NCBI RefSeq assembly: GCF_002188635.1
Contig: NZ_NINX01000029.1
Coordinates: 248,001 to 312,000, forward strand
Length of the DNA stretch: 64,000 nt
Direction of reading: 5' to 3'
Source of the DNA: Pigmentiphaga sp. NML030171
Lineage (GTDB): Bacteria; Pseudomonadota; Gammaproteobacteria; Burkholderiales; Burkholderiaceae_B
The notes under the pieces were generated by a model, which saw nothing but the letters and a program-made list of their open reading frames with translations, searched no databases and was not told the origin of the DNA. Positions 8,687 to 16,472 of the stretch are shown here, in pieces. Each line of letters starts with the position of its first letter. Positions within the stretch are counted from its first letter, which is position 1. The translations under genes were made by a program, and so were the position numbers.

Positions 8687-10750
8687 ATGAACGCCGTTAC
8701 CACTACCGAAGCCCGCGCCGTCCACACCGCAGCCAGCAGCGCAGCGAACGTGCTGCAAGCCGCCGACCCGAGCAAGCACATGATTCTGGTTCCGCTGTCG
8801 CGGCTGGTGCTGCGCCCCACGGGCCGCAATGTGCGCAAGACCCCGCGCATGTCCATCCCCGAACTGGCCGCGAGCATCCAGCGCGTTGGCCTGCTGCAAA
8901 ACCTGATCGTGATTCCCGCCGCTGATGGCGAGCATTACGAGGTGGTGGCCGGTGGCCGACGCCTTGCAGCCCTCAAGCTGCTGGCGAAGAAACACCGCAT
9001 CGCCAAGGATTGGGAGGTGCCTTGCCTGCAGGTGGCCGATGGCACGGCCCGCACGGCCAGCCTCACCGAAAACGTGCAGCGCGAAGCCATGCACCCCGCA
9101 GATCAGTTTGAAGCGTTTGCGGCATTGGTGGCCGAGGGCCGGCCCATCGAGGACATTGCGGCGGATTTCTCCGTCACGCCGCTGGTGGTGCAGCGCCGCT
9201 TGAAGCTGGCGAATGTCTCGCCCCGCCTGATGGCCGACTATCGCGCCGATGCCGTGACGCTGGATCAGTTGATGGCGCTGTCCATCACCGACGACCACGC
9301 CGCGCAGGAGGCCGCGTTCTATGATGCGCCACAGTGGCAGCGCAACCCGTCCAACTTGCGCGAGCGGCTGACCGAGCGCGAGATTGGGGCATCGCATCCG
9401 CTGGTGCGCTTTGTCGGGTTGGACACCTACGAGCAGGCAGGCGGAGGCATCCGCCGCGACCTGTTCGCGGAAGGCGATGCGGGCGTGTACCTCAACGATG
9501 CCGCTCTGCTGGAAACGCTGGTGCGCCAGAAGCTGGCGAGCATTGCCGACACAATCCGCACCGAGGGCTGGGCATGGGTGGATGCCACGCCGGGCGTGAC
9601 CCATGCCGACCTGCACGCCTTTCAGCGTGCGCCGAGGGAGCGCCGCGCACCGGGCAAGCGCGACGCACAGCGCATCGAGAAGTTGCAGGCCAAGATGCAG
9701 GAAGTGGCCGAAGCCATTGATGCCGCGATGGACGCCGACGACGAGGACAAGGCCGAAGCCTTGCAGGAAGAAGGCGAGCGCCTGGGCGAGCAGTTGCAGG
9801 CATTGGAGGATGGCTTGCTGGACTATGCCGCGAGCGTGAAGGCCGCAGCCGGTGCCATCGTCACCATCGACCGCAACGGCGAAGCCGTCATTCATCGCGG
9901 GTTGCTGCGCGAAGCCGAGGCCAAGGCGCTGCGCACGCTGGAGAAGCTGCGCCAAGGTTTTAGCGGCGCGGAAATCGAAGGCGACGACGACGGCGAAGAT
10001 GCCGACGAAGCACCCAAGGCCGCAGCCATGTCCGACCGGCTGGCCCAACGCTTGAGCGCCCACCGCACCGCCGCGCTGCAAACCGAAGTCGCCCGGCATC
10101 CGCAGGTGGCGCTGGCGGCGCTGGTGCATGGCATGGTGCAAACCATCTTGCAGGGCAGTCACTACGGCCACGATCTGCCGCTGGGGGTTCGCCTCACGGT
10201 GCAGGACAGGCTGGAAGGCATGGCCCCGGACTGGCCGGAATCGCCTGCTGCTGTGGCTCTGCACGAGGCGCAGCAGGCATGGGGCGAGAAGCTGCCCGAG
10301 GACAGCGCCGAACTGTTCGCTGCGCTGCTGGCGATGGAGCAAGGCGAACTGGTCAAGCTGCTGGCCGTGTGCGTGGCTTCGACGGTGGACGTGGTGACGC
10401 CGCGTGCCACGGTGCAGCAGCCGGGCGCGGAACTAGCGCAGGCCGTGGGGCTGGACATGGCCGCGTGGTGGCAGCCGACTGCCGAGGGGTATTTCCGGCA
10501 TGTTCCAAAGGCCGTGATTCTGCGAGCCGTGGGCGAGTACGCGCCCGAGCACGTCACCCGGTTGGCAAAGCTGAAGAAAGCCGACATTGCCAGCGAAGCC
10601 GAACGACTGGCCGATGGTACGGGCTGGATGCCCGCCATCTTCAAGGCCATAGGCTCGCAGGGAGCTGCGCAGGAGGAAGGCCCGGAACAGGACGCCCCGG
10701 AGGATGCCGAGGTAATGGCGGATGAACCCGCCGAGGCGCTGGCTGCTTGA
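8687..10750 (+). CDS. ParB/RepB-like DNA-binding protein
   Basis: 687 residues, much longer than a chromosomal ParB. The N-terminal ParB nuclease-like fold (residues 30-125) contains VVAGGRRLAALKLL and the TENVQREAMHPADQ box. A helix-turn-helix region (residues 130-170: IEDIAADFSVTPLVVQRRLKLA) follows. The central part is an acidic coiled coil (residues 330-460) and the C-terminal 200 residues form an uncharacterised helical domain. Large ParB-like proteins of this type occur in Tn4371 and related ICEs and in plasmids. A role in maintenance or antirestriction-type DNA binding is likely but unproven. The true ParA sits far away at 17901 with its own small partner, so this may not be a partition protein. 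RBS TTGGAGA before the ATG. Confidence 0.85.
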   Translation: MNAVTTTEARAVHTAASSAANVLQAADPSKHMILVPLSRLVLRPTGRNVRKTPRMSIPELAASIQRVGLLQNLIVIPAADGEHYEVVAGGRRLAALKLLAKKHRIAKDWEVPCLQVADGTARTASLTENVQREAMHPADQFEAFAALVAEGRPIEDIAADFSVTPLVVQRRLKLANVSPRLMADYRADAVTLDQLMALSITDDHAAQEAAFYDAPQWQRNPSNLRERLTEREIGASHPLVRFVGLDTYEQAGGGIRRDLFAEGDAGVYLNDAALLETLVRQKLASIADTIRTEGWAWVDATPGVTHADLHAFQRAPRERRAPGKRDAQRIEKLQAKMQEVAEAIDAAMDADDEDKAEALQEEGERLGEQLQALEDGLLDYAASVKAAAGAIVTIDRNGEAVIHRGLLREAEAKALRTLEKLRQGFSGAEIEGDDDGEDADEAPKAAAMSDRLAQRLSAHRTAALQTEVARHPQVALAALVHGMVQTILQGSHYGHDLPLGVRLTVQDRLEGMAPDWPESPAAVALHEAQQAWGEKLPEDSAELFAALLAMEQGELVKLLAVCVASTVDVVTPRATVQQPGAELAQAVGLDMAAWWQPTAEGYFRHVPKAVILRAVGEYAPEHVTRLAKLKKADIASEAERLADGTGWMPAIFKAIGSQGAAQEEGPEQDAPEDAEVMADEPAEALAA

Positions 10751-10767
10751 CCCGCGCCAATGGCAAT

Positions 10768-10789
10768 CGCCCCGGCCTTGACCGGGGCG
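10768..10789 (+). terminator. intergenic hairpin after the ParB-like gene
   Basis: Perfect 8-base arms CGCCCCGG and CCGGGGCG, loop CCTTGA. It is placed between the parB-like stop and the RBS of the next small gene; same architecture as 6754-6773. Confidence 0.45.
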
Positions 10790-10813
10790 CTTCGCTGGAA
10801 GGAGAACCGCCCC

Positions 10814-11023
10814 ATGACCCGCACCACGACCAGCCGCCCGCGCATGGAGGCGATCTACGCGCCCGGCACGGTGCGCGCCCGCCGCTGGCGCGGCGATGGC
10901 GACGTGTGCGGCTACCTCCCGCCCTCGGGCTGGACGACGCGCGCCGACCTCGCCGACATTCACCCCATCACGGGACGCGCCTTGCCGCGCGCCGTGTGGT
11001 GGCTCATCAAAACGAAGGAATAA
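10814..11023 (+). CDS. small basic protein, unknown function
   Basis: 69 residues starting at the ATG with AAGGAGA upstream. Basic, with RARRWRGDGDVCGYLPPSGWTTRADL and the tail AVWWLIKTKE. I recognise no domain. It is the last gene of the DUF2958-DUF932-ParB block and is followed immediately by a 12-base-pair hairpin. Confidence 0.6.
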   Translation: MTRTTTSRPRMEAIYAPGTVRARRWRGDGDVCGYLPPSGWTTRADLADIHPITGRALPRAVWWLIKTKE

Positions 11024-11034
11024 CCGCGATCAGC

Positions 11035-11067
11035 ACCGCGCCCAGGCCGTTCCGTCCTGGGCGCGGT
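11035..11067 (+). terminator. strong hairpin closing the backbone operon
   Basis: Perfect 12-base arms ACCGCGCCCAGG (11035-11046) and CCTGGGCGCGGT (11056-11067), 9-base loop, 12 bases after a stop codon. An A tract rather than a T tract follows, so rho-independent termination on this strand is only probable. A second perfect 10-base hairpin (11173-11182 with 11186-11195) follows before the rcnR promoter. Confidence 0.55.
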
Positions 11068-11243
11068 AAAAGCCCAATCCGGGCGCGGCGGTGGCCGCGC
11101 CCGGTGTTGAAGGCCCAACAGCTCCATCAGAACGCCGCCGCCTTCGCTGGCACTCAGGCGGCGGCGTTGAAATTGCCGGGCGTCACGCCCGGCAACGCGC
11201 TGTCGGGTTTTCCGGCTGCGCCTCATGCCGTCTTTGCTGTTGT

Positions 11244-11270
11244 TATAATATAGCCCCCTAGACTATATTA
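11244..11270 (+). promoter_or_regulatory. rcnR/dmeF promoter with C-tract palindromic operator
   Basis: A perfect -10 hexamer TATAAT (11244-11249) overlaps the left arm of the inverted repeat TAATATAG (11246-11253) and CTATATTA (11263-11270). The 9-base spacer holds CCCCCT. An A/T-flanked C (or G) tract is the known operator style of the CsoR/RcnR repressor family. It ends 13 bases before the repressor gene, so autoregulation of both sensor and exporter is the straightforward reading. Confidence 0.75.
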
Positions 11271-11283
11271 ATTGTCGGCTGTC

Positions 11284-11556
11284 ATGTCCCATACCTCTCG
11301 CCAGAAAGACAAGCTGGTCGCCCGTGTTCGCCGCATCAAAGGGCAGTTGGAAGGCATCGAGCGCGCTTTGGAATCAGACGCGGCGTGCGTGGAAGTGCTA
11401 CGCCAGATCGCGTCAGTGCGCGGCGCGGTCAATGGCCTGACCGCCGAGGTGATGGAAGACCATTTGCGCGAGCACGTCCTGGAAGTTGAAACGGACAAGG
11501 AGCGCCGCCAGGGCGGCGAGGAAATGGTCGAGGTCATCCGAGCCTACATGAAATAA
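11284..11556 (+). CDS. RcnR/DmeR-type nickel/cobalt-sensing repressor
   Basis: 90 residues from the ATG at 11284 (a TTG four codons upstream is also open). All-helical DUF156/CsoR-RcnR repressor. The four residues that coordinate Ni/Co in RcnR are all present at canonical positions: His3, Cys35, His60 and His64. FrmR-like formaldehyde sensors lack His64 and CsoR copper sensors use a different set, so a Ni/Co sensor is indicated. Metal binding should release the operator at 11246-11270 and turn on the adjacent exporter. Followed after 46 bases by the DmeF-like gene. Confidence 0.92.
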   Translation: MSHTSRQKDKLVARVRRIKGQLEGIERALESDAACVEVLRQIASVRGAVNGLTAEVMEDHLREHVLEVETDKERRQGGEEMVEVIRAYMK

Positions 11557-11602
11557 ACCCGCCGCCCGCCGGCGACCTTTTCCAGATGACAGGGACTCCC
11601 CG

Positions 11603-12556
11603 ATGACAATGACCTATACCCCCTCGGCCTCAGGCCACGACCATTTCTTTCTCGGCAGCGACCACCAGCGCAATGAGCGCAAGGTGTGGCTGGTGATCGC
11701 TCTCACGGCCAGCATGATGCTGGTGGAAATCGTGGCCGGTTCGATCTACGGCTCCATGGCGCTGGTGGCCGATGGATGGCATATGTCCACCCATGCGGGC
11801 GCGATGCTGATTACCGCGCTGGCCTACCGCTTTGCGCGCCAGCATGTGGGCAATCCGCGCTTTACCTTCGGCACGGGCAAGCTCGGCGATCTGGCCGGCT
11901 TCGCCAGCGCGATCGTCCTGGCCTTGATTGCCCTGCTGATCGCTTGGGAAAGTCTGGTACGGCTCACCCAACCCATCCATATCGACTTTAACCAGGCGAT
12001 CGCCGTGGCTGTCGTGGGCCTGGGCGTCAACCTGGTCTGCGCTTGGCTGCTGAAGGACGACCATGCGCATCACGGTCACAATCATGGACATCACCACCAC
12101 GATCACGACCATCATGTGCCAGGCAAGAGCCGCGACAACAATCTGCGCGCCGCGTACATCCATGTGTTGGCCGATGCGCTGACATCCGTATTCGCCATCG
12201 TCGCGCTGCTGCTCGGCCGCAGCTACGGCTGGCTGTGGGCTGATCCGGTCATGGGTGTGGTGGGCGCGCTGGTGATTGCCCGCTGGTCATGGGGGCTGAT
12301 CCGGGACTCCGGCAGCGTGTTGCTCGATGCGGCAGTCGAGGGCGAGGAAGTGCGGCAGGAGATTCGGGAGGCCGTGGAGCCGACGGGAAGCGAGGTTACA
12401 GATCTGCATGTCTGGCAGGTGGGGCCAGGGCATTTCGCGGCCATCGTCTCACTGGTGGCTCGGGAGCCCCAGGAGCCCGCGCACTACAAGGCACTGCTCG
12501 CGCATATTCACGAACTGTCGCATGTCACGATCGAAGTGCAGCGCGGGGCCGCATGA
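11603..12556 (+). CDS. dmeF: DmeF-type cation diffusion facilitator (Co/Ni exporter)
   Basis: 317 residues, six predicted membrane helices between about residues 28 and 235. The transport site signature in helix 2 is DGWHMSTHA (His60 and His64), and helix 5 has HVLADALTS; both fit the DmeF branch rather than zinc-type CDFs. A histidine-rich cytoplasmic loop (about residues 152-173) lies between helices 4 and 5. The C-terminal cytoplasmic domain follows. Exports divalent cobalt/nickel by proton exchange. Co-transcribed with the RcnR-type sensor and overlapping the next gene by ATGA. Confidence 0.92.
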   Translation: MTMTYTPSASGHDHFFLGSDHQRNERKVWLVIALTASMMLVEIVAGSIYGSMALVADGWHMSTHAGAMLITALAYRFARQHVGNPRFTFGTGKLGDLAGFASAIVLALIALLIAWESLVRLTQPIHIDFNQAIAVAVVGLGVNLVCAWLLKDDHAHHGHNHGHHHHDHDHHVPGKSRDNNLRAAYIHVLADALTSVFAIVALLLGRSYGWLWADPVMGVVGALVIARWSWGLIRDSGSVLLDAAVEGEEVRQEIREAVEPTGSEVTDLHVWQVGPGHFAAIVSLVAREPQEPAHYKALLAHIHELSHVTIEVQRGAA

Positions 12557-12945
12557 GCATCGGCGTCACCTTGAAGGCTTGGGCCAGGCGGATCAAGCGT
12601 GATGGCGTGACGCTGTGGTTTGCCGGCAAGCATCCCGGCACGCCTTGGTATGCCAAGGCGCTGGGGCTGTTCGTGGTGGCCTATGCGCTCAGTCCCATTG
12701 ACCTGATTCCAGACTTCATTCCGGTGCTGGGTTATGTGGACGATGTGATCTTGTTGCCCGTGCTGATCTGGTTGACTGTGAAGCTGCTGCCATCCGATGT
12801 GCTGGCGCAATGCCGTATTCAGGCCGATGAATGGATGCTGGCGGAAGGCGCCAAGCCGCGGAGCCGGTTCGGGGCAGTGATGATCGTGGCGCTGTGGCTG
12901 GTGATGGGGGTGGCATTGTGGTTCTGGCTCATGCCGCATCTTTAG
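12553..12945 (+). CDS. YkvA (DUF1232) family membrane protein
   Basis: 130 residues. Contains the DUF1232 core YALSPIDLIPDFIPVLGYVDDVI (residues 43-65) plus a C-terminal hydrophobic segment near the end. Function is unknown; the family often accompanies metal exporters. Coupled to dmeF by a 4-base ATGA overlap, so it belongs to the cobalt/nickel module. Confidence 0.85.
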   Translation: MSIGVTLKAWARRIKRDGVTLWFAGKHPGTPWYAKALGLFVVAYALSPIDLIPDFIPVLGYVDDVILLPVLIWLTVKLLPSDVLAQCRIQADEWMLAEGAKPRSRFGAVMIVALWLVMGVALWFWLMPHL

Positions 12946-12973
12946 TTTTTCCTGAGGGCATATTGAATGGCAT

Positions 12974-13178
12974 GGGCGTGTCGGCGCGAAGCGCCGCCGG
13001 GCTTTCGAGCTGCGTCCCGTGCTTCGTGCCGAATTACGGCCATTCGGCTTCAATCCCTCACGCCTTCGCGCCTGCGCTTGCCTCCTGAGGATCGGCGCAA
13101 GGCTCATCCCTGCCGCGCGGTGCTTGACGCCCGTCGAATACCGCCGAACCGGCAACGCCGGATCGGCCAAGCCGGCGC
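12974..13178. repeat. dispersed intergenic repeat B, copy 2
   Basis: About 205 bases aligning with 14194-14415 along almost the whole length: GGGCGTGTCGG, CGCCGGGCTT, CGGCCATTCGGC, CAATCCCTCACGCCTTCGC, GATCGGCGCAAGG and CCGCCGAACCGGC occur in the same order. It directly follows the Ni/Co module. The rest of the 790-base gap (13179-13735) holds a short possible ORF and no other recognisable feature. Confidence 0.7.
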
Positions 13179-13332
13179 CCCCGCCGCGATGGGCGGGGAA
13201 CTGGCGAATACGCTGGAGCTTGCTGCGGCAGGTTGTACGGATGCGTGCCGTCCCCGACGCTGACGGTTCCTGCCCATCACGTTACGAAGGACGGTTCACG
13301 GGCATCCCGCCCGGCATCGCTATGGAGCTTCC

Positions 13333-13509
13333 ATGCCACGCCTCAAGACTGGCGCCGCAAGGTGTGACCGGGGCGTTCTCGCCCGTCATTGGGGTGTTGA
13401 CCTGGCCCGCGTCTGGGAGCGAGCCAGTGCAGCGTTCGCGCGGGGATGCCGAGTCAGCCCTGTCTCCTTTCGAAGCGGTTCGGCCCAAGGCGTCCTTGTC
13501 TTGTTGTGA
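13333..13509 (+). CDS. possible small protein (58 residues)
   Basis: ATG with GGAG 6 bases upstream, reading [20 protein letters not shown] to the end VLVLL. The sequence is basic at the N-terminus with a plausible helix [17 protein letters not shown], and codon third positions look coding. It has no recognised domain and lies between the Ni/Co module and the DUF736 gene. It could be a remnant or a real small ORF. Confidence 0.4.
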   Translation: MPRLKTGAARCDRGVLARHWGVDLARVWERASAAFARGCRVSPVSFRSGSAQGVLVLL

Positions 13510-13735
13510 ATCCTGGCGGTGGCACGGCTGCGCCTCGGGCTTTATGGCTGCAACCGTCCGGCGAAAACAATTTCCCCCTGCGCTGCGCGCATTCCTCGCG
13601 GGACAAATTCTTTTCGCCTCCCGGTTCTCCACTGCGTTGCGACCGCAAGCGGTGCAGCCAGCCCGTCTCCCGCCGGTCGGATCACAACAAGGACGCGATG
13701 GGCGCGAACCTTGTTCAATCGTAAGGAGATTCATC

Positions 13736-14050
13736 ATGGCAACCATCGGCACCTTCACCGCGGACAAAGACGGCTTCACCGGCACGCTGCGCACCCTGAC
13801 CCTCAACGTCAAGGCCAAGCTGGTTCCCAACGACAAGGGGGACAACGAACACGCCCCCGACTTCCGCGTGCAGGCGGCGGGCTTCGACATCGGCGCGGCG
13901 TGGAAGAAAGTCAGCAAGGCCGAACGGCCCTACGTGTCCGTGACCCTCGACGATCCTTCGTTCCCAGCAACGGTCTATGCCCGGCTGATCGAGGAAGAGG
14001 ACGGCACGCACACGCTGATCTGGTCGCGCAGCAAGCCCCAGGCGGCCTGA
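13736..14050 (+). CDS. DUF736 family protein
   Basis: 104 residues. Typical DUF736 reading: [20 protein letters not shown], then the [16 protein letters not shown] segment and [19 protein letters not shown]. Small plasmid/ICE protein of unknown function, probably beta-rich. Strong RBS AAGGAGA. Followed directly by a perfect 10-base hairpin. Confidence 0.9.
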   Translation: MATIGTFTADKDGFTGTLRTLTLNVKAKLVPNDKGDNEHAPDFRVQAAGFDIGAAWKKVSKAERPYVSVTLDDPSFPATVYARLIEEEDGTHTLIWSRSKPQAA

Positions 14051-14059
14051 TGGCCGCCA

Positions 14060-14084
14060 GCGCCCCGCCCACGCGGCGGGGCGC
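14060..14084 (+). terminator. hairpin after the DUF736 gene
   Basis: Perfect 10-base arms GCGCCCCGCC and GGCGGGGCGC with a 5-base loop, starting 10 bases after the stop. No T run. The remaining sequence up to 14414 is mostly repeat B copy 3. Confidence 0.5.
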
Positions 14085-14193
14085 CGTGCCGCTTTCGCAG
14101 AGCTGCATGGAAGCCTGGTCATTGCAGGAGCGTGGCCCATGTTGGGCCGCTTCTGTTGAGGCATGGGGCGAGTCTGCGGCTGCAAGAACGGCC

Positions 14194-14415
14194 GGGCGTG
14201 TCGGTGCCTTGCACCGCCGGGCTTAGCTGGCTGCGCCCCGTGCCGTCTTTGTCGTCACGGCCATTCGGCGCCAATCCCTCACGCCTTCGCGCCTGCGGCG
14301 CTGCGCGCGTCGCTTGCTCCAGGGGATCGGCGCAAGGCCCATCCCCGCCGCGCTGCACTTGGCGCCCCTTGAACACCGCCGAACCGGCTTGCGCCGGATC
14401 GGCCGGGCCAGCGCC
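14194..14415. repeat. dispersed intergenic repeat B, copy 3
   Basis: Closest relative is 12974-13178. It lies between DUF736 and the end of the convergent XRE gene. Copies 2 and 3 bracket the 58-residue ORF and DUF736. Confidence 0.7.
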
Positions 14416-14708
14416 TACGGCGGGGCCGCCGCTGCGAGCTGGCTTTCAGCCTCGCTCATTAGCACTGCCGTGCTGCATTCGAGCGCGCCAGCGATCTTGA
14501 AAATGATCGCCAGCGTGGGCATGTGCTCGCCGCGCTCGATCTTCCCCATGTGGGAACGCTCGATGCCGGCCTGGTGTGCCAGCGATTCCTGCGCGATGCC
14601 GCGCTCCATCCGCAGAGCACGCACCGCCGCGCCGAAGGCGTGGGCCAGCTCGGCGTCATGGGTGGTGGAGCCGGCCGGTCGGCCGCGCTGGACGGTTCGC
14701 TTCTGCAT
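14415..14708 (-). CDS. XRE-family HTH repressor
   Basis: 97 residues from the ATG at 14708 (a TTG nine codons further upstream is open but lacks support). A Cro/C1-type helix-turn-helix occupies residues 22-76: LRMERGIAQESLAHQAGIERSHMGKIERG and then MPTLAIIFKIAGAL. Such proteins regulate ICE or plasmid backbone genes. It is transcribed away from the DUF2958/replication block, and an 8-base inverted repeat overlaps its own start codon, so autorepression is likely. Confidence 0.88.
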   Translation of the reverse strand: MQKRTVQRGRPAGSTTHDAELAHAFGAAVRALRMERGIAQESLAHQAGIERSHMGKIERGEHMPTLAIIFKIAGALECSTAVLMSEAESQLAAAAPP

Positions 14709-14719
14709 AGACAGAAGCG
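14698..14719. promoter_or_regulatory. palindrome over the XRE start codon
   Basis: Perfect 8-base arms CGCTTCTG (14698-14705) and CAGAAGCG (14712-14719) with a 6-base spacer that contains the start codon of the XRE gene (14706-14708, minus strand). Typical size for a Cro-type operator. Binding here would block initiation of the gene itself. Confidence 0.6.
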
Positions 14720-14924
14720 TCAATTCGCAGCACAATTAAAACCACGTTATCTTTAACTCATTCATTCCGAATCAATCCTTTTTCGTGCTTCTACGTCTTT
14801 ACAGAAATACGCATTTGCGGTTTTTCACGGAAGCACAAAACCGAATCCGTGCATTTCCTCAAATCCGCCGATACGGCTTTACGCTTTCACGCTTCGGTGG
14901 ATTTGTTCCAAGAAAGGGCTGCCC
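14720..14924. other. A+T-rich divergent control region
   Basis: Separates the XRE gene (minus) from the second DUF2958 gene (plus). It is visibly richer in A+T than its surroundings, with several T-rich blocks, as expected of a divergent promoter region. No single promoter could be chosen with confidence. Confidence 0.5.
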
Positions 14925-15272
14925 ATGAACCGACTCATCACCGAGGACGAGCGCAGGCAGTTGCTGGCCCACGGCCAGAATCGCGCCGCTGGCGGCTCCA
15001 TCGACCCGTTGCCCGTGGTGCGGTTGTTCACGCCGGACGCGCATCTCACTTGGCTGCTGGCCGCGCTCGATCCGGCCGATGGCGATACGGCCTTTGGCCT
15101 GATCGACCTGGGGCTGGGAATGCCCGAGCTGGGCACCGTGAAGCTGTCCGATCTGGAATCCATCGTCGGGCCACGCAAGCAGCCCGTGATGCGGGATCGG
15201 TATTTTCAGGCGGCACGCCCGCTGTCGGAATATCTGCGGCTGGCCCAGGAGAATGGTTCCATCCTCGATTGA
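14925..15272 (+). CDS. DUF2958 family protein, copy 2
   Basis: 115 residues. Matches the copy at 6393 in its main features: TEDERRQLLAHG, VVRLFTPDAHLTWLLAALDP, LIDLGLGMPELGTVKL, then LSEYLRLA near the end. Divergence between copies is high, so they are old paralogues or came from different sources. It lies divergent from the XRE repressor and is probably controlled by it. Confidence 0.85.
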   Translation: MNRLITEDERRQLLAHGQNRAAGGSIDPLPVVRLFTPDAHLTWLLAALDPADGDTAFGLIDLGLGMPELGTVKLSDLESIVGPRKQPVMRDRYFQAARPLSEYLRLAQENGSILD

Positions 15273-15498
15273 ACCGTTCGCACTGCGGCCAAGCGGGGCG
15301 TATTGGGACTATTTCAGTCTTATTCCAGACCTGTCCGGTCTGAATCCGCACTCTTGCATTCAACCCGTGCTGGTGTGACCCAATCAGTCACGATCTTTTA
15401 TGCGGGTACGGGCACGGTGTTTTGTGCCGCATGACGTTGTCGGGTCGGGCGGTCGTCGCATTCGGACGGGATTCGCAATACACCGGAGCCAATCAGTC
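15273..15498. other. gene-free region before the replication operon
   Basis: Non-coding as far as can be seen. It contains several short GTC/GAC inversions but no terminator with a T run. Confidence 0.35.
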
Positions 15499-15527
15499 TT
15501 GACACCGCATGTTACATGCTTGAATTG
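15499..15527 (+). promoter_or_regulatory. promoter with internal palindrome for the replication/transfer operon
   Basis: A consensus -35 TTGACA (15499-15504) is followed by the perfect palindrome GCATGT-T-ACATGC (15507-15519) and a weak -10 TGAATT (15521-15526, 16-base spacing). The operator sits in the promoter spacer about 95 bases before the DUF2285 gene. A repressor bound there would shut the operon off; which one is unknown. Confidence 0.6.
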
Positions 15528-15615
15528 ATGCAGATGATGGTTTTGATCTGGATGCGATAGCTTCGTTTTGATCGGCCCGTGGCGACGTTCCTGCTGTTCG
15601 ACAGGAGCTTTCGTC

Positions 15616-16389
15616 ATGGTCAGCCCTCACCATTTCCCGCACTGGTATCCCACCGCCGCCTACCTCTACGTTCTGCGGCTCGATGCACTCGCACTGGCCT
15701 GGGAGTACCTGCGGCGCCATCCCGACTACCGGCTCGACTGGCTGCACCGTCATCGCCGGCCGCAGGCGGCACAGCACGCGGCGCATCGCTGGGGCTTACG
15801 CCTGCTGGAAGACCCAGCCTTGGATGCGCGCGACGCGCATCCGGCCTGGCTCCCCGGCCATGCCGGCGTGGTGCAGCTCTACCCCGATGCCGACCCACCG
15901 CAGAATGCCACCGCCTTCGCGTTCTGGCGCATCCCTGGTCACAAGCAATTGATCCACGATGGCAAGCGGCTGGTGCTGATCGCGCGCAGCCCTGGCCATT
16001 GCCTGCGCTTCGCGCTGGCACCCGGCCTGGAGGACGGCATGGCTGTCGCCTATGCCCATCACGGCGGTGCTGCCGCACCTGCACGCGGCCATGCGCCCGG
16101 TGCGGCGCTGGCCAATGCTCGGCCCCGGCCATCGCATTCGGCCTTGCTGGAACTGCACACCTTGCAGGCGCTCGACGCAACCCTGGCGGGTGCGTCCTTG
16201 CGCGATGTGGCCGAAGGCTTGTTCGGCGTGGATGCCGCAGCCGGTTGGTACAGCGACGGCGGCCTGCGCTCCAAGGTGCGCCGCCTGACGCGGCGCGGCG
16301 ATGCGCTGATGCGCGGCGGCTATCGCCGCCTAGCACAGCTTGCGCCGCTTGAGAAGGGTCGTTTTGAAGGCCACGCAAAACGACCCTGA
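15616..16389 (+). CDS. DUF2285-domain protein with DUF6499-like N-terminus
   Basis: 257 residues from the ATG with CAGGAG upstream. The N-terminus WYPTAAYLYVLRLDALALAWEYLRRHPDYRLDW is the conserved opening of these ICE proteins. The DUF2285 region covers residues 90-245 and ends with an Arg-rich putative DNA-binding stretch (LRSKVRRLTRRGDALMRGGYRRLA). Often annotated as a transcriptional regulator, on thin evidence. First gene of the repA-parA-traF-relaxase series. Confidence 0.82.
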   Translation: MVSPHHFPHWYPTAAYLYVLRLDALALAWEYLRRHPDYRLDWLHRHRRPQAAQHAAHRWGLRLLEDPALDARDAHPAWLPGHAGVVQLYPDADPPQNATAFAFWRIPGHKQLIHDGKRLVLIARSPGHCLRFALAPGLEDGMAVAYAHHGGAAAPARGHAPGAALANARPRPSHSALLELHTLQALDATLAGASLRDVAEGLFGVDAAAGWYSDGGLRSKVRRLTRRGDALMRGGYRRLAQLAPLEKGRFEGHAKRP

Positions 16390-16472
16390 GCAAGAGAGCT
16401 TCATTTTCTGAGACTGCCTCCATCCGGTTGCGCTGTGTGGCCGGAGCCCTGCAACCGATGGAGGTTCTCACC

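Noticed and set aside
8612-10342. 576-codon minus-strand frame opposite the ParB-like gene
   Set aside because: Antisense of a clear ParB-like protein; sequence has no recognisable fold and no ribosome site.
13019-13735. 239-codon extension upstream of DUF736
   Set aside because: Runs through repeat B and lacks protein character; DUF736 proteins begin at MATIGTF.
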